Assembly (NCBI RefSeq): GCF_020080835.1
Contig: NC_058163.1
Location: 11,387,113 to 11,451,112, forward strand
DNA from: Cotesia glomerata
Lineage: Eukaryota; Arthropoda; Insecta; Hymenoptera; Braconidae
Direction: 5' to 3'
Length of the DNA: 64,000 bases
Position numbers and translations under genes: made by a program. Below, in pieces: positions 11,084 to 23,986 of the stretch; positions within the stretch are counted from its first letter, which is position 1, and every line of letters starts with the position of its first letter. The notes under the pieces are model-generated. The model made no database searches. It saw nothing but the letters and a program-made list of their open reading frames with translations, and was not told where the DNA came from.

Positions 11084-14000
11084 TTAAAAAGTTATATTTA
11101 CCGGTTGATAAGCTGCTTGCCACCCAACATTATTTGAATTGACATTTGATCTTTGCATAGTTCGATCTTCATATCTTGTACTTCCCTGGCTCGCCATTGG
11201 TCGGTTTAATGTGCTGAAATCATAACTATAATATATGGATAATCATAATATTCTTTCATAAATAATTTGGTTAGTTTAACCTAGAAAAAATTTACTTAAA
11301 ATTACTTAAATATTTTTACCTGTTAGCATTACTTGGAGAATTAAGCCCTGAATTCCGCGCTGCAACGGTTTTAGTTACAAAGTCAGCTTCCTTCCAGCCA
11401 TGTTTCTTATAGACTTCTCGTAACTCAGTATGCTGCCACATTGTAAATAATACTTGACCTGGACATAAAATATCAATTAGTGATAAATTAATAATCAATT
11501 AAAAGTTGTAAAGTAAGAAACTAATTTTTGATTTATGTACCAGCGAATTTCAAAACACGAGCAGTGTATTTTTGACGCTGCTTTGTAATATTCATCAATC
11601 TTTCAACGCCACCGGCATCCAATAGTGATCTTGAAAATTCAGCGTTTCGTTTAATAACTTCATTCAATGTTGCAAGTACAGCAGCGATTGTATCATCACT
11701 TGTTCCTTGATCATGCTGATTATTGCCAGATGGTAGTTTTTGAATCAAATCTCTCATAGCATATTTTCCAATTAATTCTTTATTACGTTGATCAATAGCA
11801 AGGTTTCTAAGAGCAGTGGCTACTGCACATACTACACGATCGACCTAAATAATTATTGATAAAATTAGTCACTATGATTGTACAATATCATTGTATTTAC
11901 ATATACGACTGTTAGTTTAATTATAATTACCTCCATTCGCAGTAACTCAACTAAAATTGGTAGGCCTTTTTCTTTTCTTACAGCTGCACGGATCTCAATA
12001 CTTGGTTGCCAATAACATGCAGCAAGATTTTGTAGAGCTCCAGCAGCTGCCTCTAAGGTTTCAGGATTTGAGCAAGTTTGTAAGAGACTGAGATAACATT
12101 GAACTACTTCAGGTTGCCATAAAAGTTCCATTCCTTTAATCGGTTCAGTTCGAGCGCTGACTGACTTGGATGTTGTTACTTCCTTTTGTGGTGGTTGCCC
12201 ATCTTTTCTTCTTTTACTTCCACCAAAACAACCCAAGTTTTCACCTTTAAATACAGAATAAATTACATTACTTAATAGTTTGCTGAGAGATTCATAAAAA
12301 GTGATGATGTGAACTAAGAACTTTGAAAAATTTTTATGTCTAAGCTTTAAGAAGGTATCAATAAAGATGTCGTTATAGCTCCTATCTCAAAGAAGAAAAA
12401 ATAATTTATCGGTAAAATTGCGACTGTTTAAAAAAAAGTCATTTTTTTGCTTCTTTTTTTATTCACAGCTATGAATTTTTTTCAAAATAAATTTTAACAT
12501 AAATCTGATAGGGGCGATTGGTTATATAGAAAAGGTTCATTTCAAATTTCAAGTAAGTCGGTTCATTAAAACTTAAAAAATCATGTCAACCGTGATGAGA
12601 TAGTCGTTTCGGAAAAATATGTTTAATTTATTGATTTTTAATATTTTAGATATTCTAAAAATTTCAATAAGTTTCTGATATCTTTTTTTTTTTTATTAAA
12701 CTTGAAAGAACACGCAAAAATTTCCTGTTTTTTACGAGAAGCTTTTTGTACTTAAAATGTCTATGTGCAACGTTACAGTAGAAAAATAAATAACTCAAAC
12801 GATATTTATAATTAATTATCAATAATGAAATGAGATTTTTAGATCAAATTTTTTTAGCAATAATGACAAAAAAGGTTTTATGTTACTTGGCCGCGCAGTA
12901 TCGATCCAGACAATCTCGATTTTACGATATTCGTCTAAGATCTAGAACGGTTTTTACGAATTGGTCTTTTTCGCTAACAAATGAAAGTTGATACTTGGTG
13001 ATCTCGTTGTGTTATACTAACTTTATTTACCTTTTACAGGAGCTGTTATACGATTCTGGACAATCGACTGGATTGGATGCTTATCATAATTAGGATCTTC
13101 AACTTCTTGACATCGATAGCTTAAGTTTCTTAAAATACAGACACAATTTTCGACGATTTTATTTCCGATATTTGATTTTTCAATTGCACATCGTACGACA
13201 TATAAAAGAGCATCGACGAGACCGTCACATTCACGTAATTTTTTCCGTGCATATTCACCAGCACTAGATATATTTCTTAGGACTCCAGATGCGTTTCTAA
13301 ATACTGTTGACCAACAAGTTTCGCCATTGGAAGCACTCGGATCCCATCCACTGTGAGGAATAATAATGTTATTAACTACAAGAGTAACACCATCATCAAT
13401 AATCGCTTTCTTTAAATCTTCACATGATGATAAATTCCAAAGTACGCCTGTCACTAATTCCTTTATTTCTGCATCGGAAGTTTTGCGTAATAAACTAATT
13501 AGCGCTGGTACACCACCGGCATTCTTAATGGCACGTTTATTTTCATCATTTTGACGGCCATATGACAGATTTCGTAATGCCCCACATGCGTTTCGGTATA
13601 CATCAGGGCTTTCATTATCTAATAACTGCACTAATGGAGGAATGCCACCCAAGTTTCGTGTTTTTTGTTTGTTCGGATCATCCATGTAACAAAGATGTTG
13701 AAGATATGCAGCAGCATTAGCTTTTATTACGTTGTTTAGATTACTTAGAAAACCGATAACTTCTGATAGGTTTGGATCTCTCCAACGCATTGACTTTGGA
13801 TCATCACCCAAAGGGCTAACTATCCCCGGTACTGAGTGACGAGTTTGTAGTCGCTGAAGATGCACATCATCTTCAAATATTCCTGGAGCTAAGTTTCCAG
13901 GCAGTGTAACAGGATGAGAGTCATCGTAAGACGGCCCGTCACTTACTAATGGTACTGGTACGACTCCAATATTGGGCCCATAAGATACTGGTCCATAGGG

Positions 14001-14445
14001 CGATGATGATACATAACCATACGCCAATTTATTTTCGTCTAAAACAATATTTTTCTAATTTCAAATATTGGTCAAATACATTCAGTTTTACTATGTTAGA
14101 TAATCATAAATATAAGACTGTAGTAGAAAAAATTTTTGGTGTGAGATAAAAAATTAATTATTAACAGGGGTTCGATTCTTGGTATTATATTTTTTGTTAA
14201 AGACTTATTTAACCACCTACGATATAAAGAGTAGTCAGATACTTTTTATACAATTTTTATAATTTAAATAATTAAAAATAATTAATGGTTGTGAAAAATT
14301 TCAAATTTTCATAAATAAAAAAAAATAAATAAAGTTTACTTTAATTTATTGAAACAGTTCGTTAACTCCTAATTCCTTAACTATTTTGGTGAGATAGACA
14401 ATCTTCTAAAAGGCTTATTTCTAGATTTTTTTTATCTACTCCCAT

Positions 14446-14482
<37 letters not shown>

Positions 14483-16833
14483 AAATAAATAAATAAATAA
14501 AGTATAAAAACTAATATTAGATACTTGCAATCATTTAATGATTATTTATTTTATAATAATGAGTGTTAATGGTTGGTACATGAAATTTAACCTGAATCTT
14601 AGATTGTTGACAGATATGTTTAAATACTGCCATAACTTTTTGATTTCATTTGTATTATTTTATAGATCTAATTTAGAAATATTAAAAGTAATATGAATAA
14701 TAAATAAACATTTATTTTATATAGTTGAGTGATTGTAGCGTGCGCCAAGGAATATTTCCTAAAAATTGTACGTAAAAGATAATAAATAAATAAAAGAATT
14801 AATTTATTGTATTTAGTTCAATAAATTTATGAGTTATACGCATTATTATTATGGGTGTCAATAATCGATGTATCCTGGTGATTATTTTTAAAAGTTGAAA
14901 TTAATTATTAAATTTGAGAAGTTATTATTAAAAAACATAAATTTAATTAGTCAAAAGACTATTTAATATAATTTTAAACAAAAATGCAATCATCTTAATT
15001 TTTAATTTATGAAATAAATTGTTATATTCGCTATGTTTTTACTAGAATCAATAATTGGTGCTTATACTTATATTGGTCCTACTGAGATACCATTGAATGA
15101 TTAATATTTTTTTATATTATAATAATATTCGATATATATCAGCTCGATATCTAAAAAATTGAGCTGGTGCATGAAGAGGGGTTTCCTTTCATTCAAGGAA
15201 GATTTTTAAAAAACAATTTTTTATTTTTTTCATTTTCAAAATAATTATGAGCAAAGCAAGAAAAAATTAAAATATTAAACGCTGAGATTAATTAATTTTT
15301 CACAAAGAAAAAAATTTCTTTTTATTTGAGTATTAGGGATAGGGATATTATTCTCTTCATTCTAAACATAATTTTATACCAGTAAAACATTTTTTTATGT
15401 AATTTGAATTACTGAATAAGAAATATAAATATAATAATTATCATACACTTTCAATATTTCAAAATTATTAAGGTGTCTCCACTCTTTAAGTCGCTGTTTT
15501 AATCAATAAAATGATAAGAGACAATTTAAAGAAATCTATTTCAAGTCAAACTTAAGACTTAACAAATATAAACTGTATAAAATATATATAATATACTATA
15601 TTTATATATTGAAAATCAAATAATAGCCCAAAATAGTATTAAAAGAAATGAAGGATGAAAGCTTTTAATATCATGGATTTAAAAATATATAACTAACCAT
15701 ACTGGTCACCTGGACCACCTGGACTTGGTGTTATTCGATAATGATCTTGTAACGTGGGATTAAGTACAGGTCCCATATCATTGTATCCGCCGTCGACATA
15801 TGTAGATCCTTTTCGCATGTATTCTAAGAGGACGAAAGTTAATTTTATTTTAATTAGTACTTTTGTAATTTAAGTAACTTAGTTGTTGGATTTCATGTAT
15901 TCACATGATATGTAATATAATATTATATTTAATAACTTTACCATGCGGTGGTGTTGTACGGCTATGTTCCGATGGACTGTGTGGACTATGGGGTGAACGT
16001 GAATCCGATGCATATGTGCTATGTGGTGGATAATCTGACTGAGAATTATATCCAACGTAAGGATCATAGTGTTCAAAATTCACCATATATGGATCTGCCG
16101 CGTAGCAAGGGTTTCCATGAGAATAGTCTTGTGACATTAATGGTACGGGAATATAATTAACTCCTCCTGCTTCTGAAGCTACGTGTGATACTTCTCGAAT
16201 AACTTTAGTAACAGACGTCATCTATAAGATTAAAAAAAAAAAAAAAGGATTTATATAAGTCAGCAAGCACTAAAAAATACCATTGGCTGCTAATCTTCAA
16301 GTAATAAATCTTGTTTAATCATTTTATTACATACATGTTGAGATGTTTGTTGATTATGCCCTCTCACGCCTAAGGGATCATCTTGTACTGATAACTGAGA
16401 TGAGTGCACGGAATGGGTTTCCGGTTGTCCGTTGCTAGTATGATAATCTGACTCACTTGGGCCACTTCAATTTATCAAGTATAAAAAGGTCAATTTTACA
16501 TTCGAAAACATTTTTTTTTTATCTTATGAAATCAAAACAATTTCATACACTATGTGTAAGTTACATCTAGGTAGTATCTCTTTTCGCATACATGCAAATG
16601 AAAAATAGTTTGCACTATTTTTAGATTGAGAATATTTTGATAAGCTAATGTATACAAGCGTTATTTTTTAAAAATATATCTACTTTGATAGAAAGACTAT
16701 GTACGGTTAAGTCGGCTAGAAAAGTTAGCTAAGTTAATTAGCTAACTAACTGATAGCTTAGCTAATTTAACCAGTTAACTAAATTAGCTTGAATAATAGC
16801 TTAAAAAATTTGTTTTGTAGCTTAGTAAAATAT

Positions 16834-16875
<42 letters not shown>

Positions 16876-19800
16876 AAAATGTTTCTTCAAAAAAACGCAA
16901 AATTTGAGTTTAAAATTGGAAAAGAAGTAAAAATTCACTTTTTTCATATTTTTCTTTAAAAAGTATATTGTAAGAAAAAAAAAGACTCCATAAATTTAAG
17001 ATCATGATGGATTGATTACGAGTTATGAGTTTTCTAAATTTGACATACCACTATTTTTTCTAAATTTTCAAAAATTCATATCTTTAAAACCTATAGAGAT
17101 TAAGAGCTAAAAATTTACAGGTAAGCGTCTTTTGATACATATTATTTTTTGAACTTGCCAATGAATAAGAAATCATAAAATAGCTAAACAACAATTAGCC
17201 AATTTGCCGTTAGCTAACTAGCTAAGCTAAGCTAGATTAACCGGTTAAACCGCCAACTAATTAGCTAAGTTAATTTAGTTAACTGATTAAATTAGCTAAG
17301 CTGATTAGTTAGTTACCTTATTAACTTAGCTAACTTCTCTAGCCGACTTAACCAGCTAAATTATACAGCTCTAGTCATAGAACCTAGAATTGCCTTGAAT
17401 CTTTTCATCTTTAAGAACTAGCTTCTTCATTGAAAATAGCGAAAAAAGTCTTTTAAAAACGAAATTTTTTTTCAACATATTTTAAAACTTATTTGGGAAT
17501 TTGTTTTACGACAAAGAAAAGGAACAGAAATTCTAAAATTTTTTGTTCTAACGAAATCGTTAATCGATTATTATTATTTCGTTAATCCAAAAGAAATAAA
17601 TTTTTTGACCAAGTATATGTGTATCTTCTTTGGGAATCAATTTTAAAATTGAGAATAAAATTCCAGAACTGAGAACTTTCTTCTCTTTATTCAAGACTTT
17701 TAAATTTCTCGATTCAAAAGTAAATTTTTTTCAATTAGGAAAACCAAATATCTTAAAACAAGAATAAACCTTTAAAAAAATGTTTTTTTCTTGAATCAAG
17801 TAGTTTTCTCTCAAAGAAAAACACTTTTGAAGTAATAATGCAAAGTGTATAATTTATATGATAGTAAGCTGATAGATTTAATCATAAAAAAATTCTAATT
17901 TTAGTAGTGGTTAAAGGTAGCTTTACTTATTTTCAAAGTTTAAACATTTCAAAGATCAATATACGCTTCAAAAACCATAGACTTTATTCTAGAATGCATA
18001 ATTTTTTTAAAAAATTTGAATATAATTTTTAATTTACCTTATAATGGCCGACGGAATGAAAGGTTTATCTTAAATTTATAAAATCATCTATAAACTTAGA
18101 AGAATAAAATCAAAATACAACTATTTCGCAGTAAAGGATATGAACTTGCATAAGATTTCTGGTTGTGTTCCTTAGCGATTGTAATGAGAAATTGTAGCAT
18201 GCTACATCATTCTTACTCAATTTGCACTACACTGTAAAAAATCCGGAGTGAATCGGGAGTGAATTTCACTCCCATCACTCGGAGTTCCGGAGTGAAGTAA
18301 TTAATCACTCCGCGTAGGGAGTGAATCCGGAGTTTTTATTTGCGGAGTGATTTCAGAGTGATTTCGAATTTCACTCCGAAAAACATCCGCGTTCGGAGTT
18401 TTTAAAATAAATAAAATAAGGATGAATTTTCGTTCTACACAAAAAAATCTCAAAATCTTTATATATATATTTCTTCTGTGGGTGTGTTTGTCACTGAACT
18501 CCTCCTAAACGGCTGGACCGATTTTAATGAAATTTTTTGTGTCTTCCGGTGGATTCCAGAATGGTTTAGATGCACAATTCAGTCCACGAGAAAATGTTTA
18601 TTTAATAGATTTTTTATTTATAAATTGTTGTTGATCTTGACTACCCACATGCACTTTTCATATATTCTATAAATATCATATATATAAGATATATGAAAAA
18701 ATTCATGTGGGTACTCAAATGAAAGGTCTTGATGAGTTTAAAATCATAATGGACTTATATTTATGAAAATGTTAATAATTAACGAATGATAATGTATTTT
18801 GTTAACTAATGATGTTTTAACGATATAAGCTCATTCCGATGTTACACTCATCAAGAGCTTTCATTTGAGTACCCACATGCATTTTTGATATATTTTTCAT
18901 ATATACATATATATAATATATATAAATATATAAAATATATGAAAAATTGATGTAGGTACTCAAATAAAAGGTCTTGATGAGTGTAACATCGGGATGAGCT
19001 TATATCTTTAAAAATATCATCAGTTGACAAGATACAATGTCATTTCTTAATTATTGAAGTTTTGAAAGATATAAGCTCATCCCGATGTTACACTCATCGA
19101 ATTCTTTCATTTGAGTACCTACATAACATTTTTTATATATTTTATATATATATGTTATTTGTGAAATATATAAATATATAAAATATATCAAAAATGCATG
19201 TGGGTACTCAAATGAAAGTTCTTGATGAGTATAAAATCAGAATGGGCTATATATGCCCATTGCATATTGTTAACTAATGATGTTTTTAACTATACAAGCT
19301 CATTCCTAAAATTTCTAAATTAAAGACGTGTGTACATGACAACGTCTGTTGGGTCCGCTAGTATATATATATTTTTTTTTTGACAATTTTTAATTATAAT
19401 TAATTTATAAAAAAAAAAATAAATAAAAACATTATAATAATAATTAAAATGAAATATTATTAAAAATAATAAATTAAATTTTTAATAACTAAATATAAAA
19501 AGGGTTTATAAAAATATTTTCTTTACAAAAATTTATTTATTTCTAAATTCATTTATTTTGGGAGTGAATGCGGAGTGAATTTTATTATTAATAAAAATTA
19601 ACTCCTTCTCGGAGTAAATATCACTCCCGCTGGGAGTGAATCAATTAAAAATCATTCACTCCGCGTTCACTCCGCAAATTTTTTACAGTGTAACAAGAGG
19701 AAGCAGCAGTCTAAGGTAAAATAAACCAATTCAGCATCACTGACGAGTCCATTAGTGTACTTAGGACAAAACTGTCTGTTTAGAGAAGTAAATTTATAGT

Positions 19801-22282
19801 TTACTTGAAGTATTTAACAAACAAACAAAATTTGGGCTCAACTTTATGATCCAAGTAGTGATTATATATTTTTTATAATACTCTTACGAGTATAGAAATG
19901 ATTTTACTTCAAAAAATAGAAACATTGAGCAAAAAATTTACAGTTAAATTTATAAGATCAACGTAATTAATTCATTTATACCTACTAGCCGATATCTGGT
20001 ATTTTCAAAATTGGATTTTCACTCTTAAAAAATGAGTGAAACCTTATATCTAAGTAAATACTTATAGTTTTTGTATCAAAAAATCTTTATTTGACGAAAT
20101 AAAAGTGGTTAATCAAGCAATTTTTTATAAGAATATTGTTTTTGTGTGTTCGCTGAGCGATAAAATTCATTAAAAGAGTGGCCATAAAGAGATACTACCT
20201 TACTAAGTGTAAAAGAAAAGATAAGTTTGATAGAATAGTGTTAATCTAAATTGCATGCAGATTAGAAATAATATTAGTAAACTTAGTCACCTCTGTTTTA
20301 TTTCGATACGTGTTATATTGTGCTCTTGTCTCTGCTCTATTCTTCGATTTACAAGCCTATGATATTAAATTTTAAGCATCGTACTTAGTATGTTCTTAAA
20401 AAACTGCAGTAGGTTTAATAGATTATTGATGAGCTTATTTCAAGAAATTTTTCTAAAGTATTTTAAAGCTACATGTTAAATTTTTTATCATAAAATATGG
20501 ATGGAAAAAAAGTTTTTGCTTCAATGAGTTAGGTCAAAAATCAAAAAAAGTGATTTTTTTTATTTCTAAAAAATCTCAATTGACAATTTAGAACTTGACT
20601 CGAAAAGTATGAAAAAAACTCCCATAAATTGGACAAACCAAAAATAAAAATCTTTAAAACTCTGGAATGGAATTCCTCGTATATAATAATATATAATAAA
20701 ATATTAATTAGAATGTTAAGTAGACCATTCTTCGATAAAGATATTGATTACTTGAATGAGATTTATGAGTGCGTGTAGTTATAGTTACGATATCTTTTAT
20801 TACTAGTATCAAGCAATTGTCCATATTATCAAATTAATTACAAATGTTACAAATATGTAAGAGATACTTATGAAAGTTCTACAAACACATAATTATGAAT
20901 CTGGGAGTAAGATCGAAGATATTACGTCCTCGATCGTGTGGAATGTGAAAAATAGAACAATGAAAGATAATAAATACTAAATATAACAAAATTAAAAAAA
21001 ATTCATTTTAATAAAAAGTACTTTGTATTAAAGAGTTTTCAAAAGTATATGAAATAATAAATAAATCTCTCGAAGAGATGCTTTTAAATCTTTTTAAAAA
21101 TTCGAATTTCGATCGATCGAGTCATTAAAAATAAATAATGAGTTTACATTAATTTAATCATACATAGAATTGATTAAACACACAGTAAGGTAAAAGCCCC
21201 AATAGATGATCACGTACCAGTATATGATCACTCCATGTATTTGTATATCTATATTCACAAATATAGGTATACAAATACATGGAGTGATCATATACTGGTA
21301 CATGATCATCTATTGGGGCTTTTACCTTAAACCGTTCGTAATATAAGATCTAATAGGATCTTATAATTTGATTGTATTAGTTAAAAACAAATCTCTTGTT
21401 TTTCGGTATATATTCATGCAGACATCAAATTGAAACGTTGACATATGATGAAAACTCGATTTTCGAATATCGGACTAACAACAAATTTCCGAATATTTGA
21501 AAATTTAGTTTTTACAGTCGGTCGTTAGAAATTACCGCATATAATTTCTATAAAATAATAGGATCTTTTCAATGGCAATCAAATTTATAATAGTAATCTA
21601 GTTTTTAATTATTTAATAAGTAGGAATTCTTTTTTTTTCCATGTTCCACACCATGAGGAACGCTGTATCTAGTACATACAGCTTTTTTATCAATATTAAT
21701 TGATAAATCATTCCTTTTAAATTTATTGAATATAAAAGAAAAATTGATCAAATTTTAAATAAATGATAATAACGGTAAAATTTATTTACGGTCGAGTCCG
21801 TAAAGTAGTAATTAGTAATTAAATTATCGTTTTTATCGAAGATGATCTAGAGACTTTTTAACACACATATTCATAAAATGCACCTTCTACTTCAGAGGAA
21901 AAAGTAAAGAATATCTAGTTTTAATATAGTACCAAATAACTTGCACCTCTTTCAGAAAGTTGCCATGATACCTGCTCTAATGTACATACATGTTGAACAT
22001 GTATCCTAGCTGGAACATGCGAAACATTTAACCAAAAAATACCGGATAATATAGAATACATTATACAACTGAATTTAATATTACCTTTTACCATATACAT
22101 AGATATAGAAAAAAAAAAGAAGAATAATGGCAACATAAGTTATAGTAATTTATGAGGAATATATAAGTGAAGATTCCTTTCCTTTTACTTAATAGTAGTA
22201 TAAGAATAAAATAAATGAAAAATTCATTGAATTACATGATTCATACTTACAGACATGAGTCAACCATCTGATTATTTGACAT
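11084..22282 (-). CDS. p120ctn: p120-catenin (delta-catenin family armadillo protein)
   Basis: Exons in transcript order: 22251-22282, 16335-16464, 15942-16221, 15698-15823, 13031-14038, 11931-12244, 11541-11844, 11320-11458, 11084-11213. They total 2463 nt, 820 residues plus stop, with every junction phase consistent. The N-terminal quarter is low-complexity (DYPPHSTYASDSRSPHSPHS). Armadillo repeats start near MRWRDPNLSEVIGFL and run through GGIPPLVQLLD, ACGALRNLSYG, GVLWNLSS, ASGVLRNISS, CVCILRNLSYR, LEAAAGALQNLAACYW and AVATALRNLAID to the C-terminal third. This family binds the juxtamembrane tail of classical cadherins and regulates cadherin stability and Rho signalling; insects have one member. 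The last exon may read through its donor-like CCG/GTAAAT to the stop at 11084-11086, or splice to an unseen exon. The 32-nt start exon is the least certain part. Confidence 0.9.
12245..13030. other. p120ctn intron
   Basis: Non-coding interval between the armadillo exons 11931-12244 and 13031-14038. AT-rich, and I see no recognisable repeat or small RNA gene. Confidence 0.5.
14039..15697. other. p120ctn intron
   Basis: AT-rich intron with a T run at 14449-14479 and short AAAT repeats beside it. No exon or structured element recognised. Confidence 0.5.
16689..17373. repeat. long-inverted-repeat (foldback) element in p120ctn intron 1
   Basis: The left arm contains GGTTAAGTCGGCTAGA and many GTTAGCTAA units; the right arm is its inverse, ending TCTAGCCGACTTAACC and TACAGCTCTA. 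The arms resemble those of the element at 23987-25345. A long A run sits at about 16838-16871. The outer left end has decayed, and no target duplication is visible. Confidence 0.6.
18230..19690. mobile_element. TA-flanked inverted-repeat DNA element with GGAGTGA subrepeats
   Basis: Ends are CACTGTAAAAAATCCGGAGT on the left and, inverted on the right, CACTGTAAAAAATTTGCGGA. Dinucleotide TA flanks both ends (18228-18229 and 19691-19692), as in Tc1/mariner-type insertions. Both arms are packed with GGAGTGAA / TTCACTCC units. It encodes no transposase and is split by a Helitron at 18456-19361. Located in p120ctn intron 1. Confidence 0.65.
18456..19361 (+). mobile_element. non-autonomous Helitron
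   Basis: Starts TCTTTATATATATATTTCTT immediately after an A and ends GGGTCCGCTAG immediately before a T. This is the Helitron rule: 5' TC, 3' CTAG, inserted between A and T with no duplication. The first 100 bases carry CTCCTAAACGGCTGGACCG, wording common at insect Helitron 5' ends. Inside, three inverted pairs built on GTACCCACATG / CATGTGGGTAC and TCTTGATGAGT fold into large hairpins. No rolling-circle protein is encoded. Confidence 0.7.
19693..21187. other. p120ctn intron 1, central part
   Basis: AT-rich intron sequence between the nested Helitron element and the palindromic element. No exon recognised on either strand. Confidence 0.4.
21188..21327. repeat. 140-bp near-perfect palindromic MITE
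   Basis: The left arm begins AGGTAAAAGCCCCAATAGAT; the right arm is its inverse, with only about two mismatches over the outer 60 or more bases. The dinucleotide TA flanks both sides (21186-21187 and 21328-21329). It would fold into one long hairpin. Located in p120ctn intron 1. Confidence 0.75.
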
Positions 22283-22781
22283 GCCTGATGGAATTTTTTT
22301 ATTTAGTCTGTCACCGTCCGGCTAGTTGGAACAAAAAATAGTAAATTATTTTATGATATAGTTTGGACTAATAAAGTATACTTTTTTAAGTGTATGTAAT
22401 AATATTAATTTTAAAATTCACATGAACATGAATCATGCAAGTTATAATTATAAATTAATGCGACACTTTTATTTTAGCAACGTTTTGATCAGATTTATTC
22501 GATCTTCTTTAGGTATCAAAATGTATAAAATCTAATGAGCATTGAACCGTGATGGCCAATATATGTGGATAACTGGAGAGAAGTAAAATTTTTTATTTAA
22601 AATTAGAGATTCATACATTGGTTCTTATTTTCTGTGTTTAAAGCCAAAACGCACGAAAGATTAATTAATTATTTTATTAATTTATTTTTATACATATTTT
22701 CATGCAATGTTAGATAAAGGACTTTTTTTTTGTTCAAATGTTTGTTTATTAAAAATAATAAAAGTCGTACATTAAAAATAC

Positions 22782-23978
22782 GGGTGGGCATCAATAACCC
22801 ATAATCCGATTGCCCAGACCTAGTATTGGACACAATTCTTTTACCCAGAATTCGTTTGCCCAGATTTCTATGATACAGTGCATCTTTTACCCAGAGTTCC
22901 AATTATACAGAATTTCTATTACACAGGCATCCGATAACACATGATATCTTTTACTCAGTAATTCATTTACACAGGTTTCTTTTGCCCAAACACTTCAATT
23001 TGATCTCAGTAGTTCTTGCAATAAATAGCGCCAGCATAACTAATTATAATTTGAAAACATTTTTTTTATTTCAACAATTGACAAATCAGAGCCGCCTTAT
23101 TATTTAATATTTCCACGTCGTAAATTTAATTTTTTAATGCTCAAAATTATAATACTATGTATCTGCATAACTTTATTATGACCTCTTATGACATCTTATT
23201 TATAAGTTACAAAAAACAAAAAAAAAATTTTTTTTGAAATTCAAAATTTCTTATTTTTGAAAAAAAAAAAAAAAACAGAGTTCTCAAATTTTCAGAATCT
23301 TTTAAGATCAGGACAAGGTATTATACGAAAAAAATTGAACCAAAATTTTAATCTCAATTGTCATTTTTGACGATTTTCAAAAATTCAAAATTTGTTTGGC
23401 ATTTTTCAAAATTTTTTTCCAAAATATTTTTTTTTTTCACTAGCACCAAGTGTCCCTTTTTAAACAAACAAAAGGCCATTCCTGTATCTATAATAGCGTT
23501 TGAGATATTACAAAAATGAAATTCAAAAGCTGTAAAAATCGCGAAATTTTGAATTTGCATATCTTTTGAAAATTTTTTATTTTTATTTTTTTTTCTTTTG
23601 TCGATTATTGGTCGATTTGACATGGAATGACCCAGGAGTTTAACAAATGTTACAGAAAAATAAGGCGGCTCTGATTTGTTAATTGTTGAAATAAAAAAAA
23701 TTTTTTCAAATTATTATTAGTTATGCTGGCGCTATTTATTGCAAGAACTACTGAGATCAAATTGAAGAGTCTGGGCAAAAGAAACCTGTGTAAATGAATT
23801 ACTGAGTAAAATATATCATGTGTTATCGGATGCATGTGTAATAGAAATTCTGTATAATTGGAACTCTGGGTAAAAGATGCACTGTATCATAAAAATCTGG
23901 ACAAACGAATTCTGGGTAAAAGAATTTTGTCCAATACGAGGTCTGGGCAATCGGATTATGGGTCATTGATGTCCACCC
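22782..23978. mobile_element. long-inverted-repeat element 1 (foldback type)
   Basis: Arms of about 320 bases: the left arm starts GGGTGGGCATCAATAACCCA and the right arm ends TGATGTCCACCC. Each arm carries repeated TTTTACCCAGA / TCTGGGTAAAA phrases. Flanked by 8-bp direct repeats AAAAATAC at 22774-22781 and 23979-23986. An 8-bp duplication is typical of hAT and P superfamilies. The centre (about 23100-23655) has no transposase. Confidence 0.7.
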
Positions 23979-23986
23979 AAAAATAC

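Noticed and set aside
13366..13554. plus-strand open frame inside p120ctn
   Set aside because: Lies antisense to the armadillo exon; a shadow of the real frame.
15879..16160. His-rich open frames overlapping the p120ctn exon at 15942-16221
   Set aside because: Alternative frames of a real exon with biased codons; the frame joining neighbouring exons is different.
23354..23835. open frames inside element 1
   Set aside because: Composed of Lys/Asn/Phe from A/T runs, with no transposase motif; part of the non-coding core and arm.
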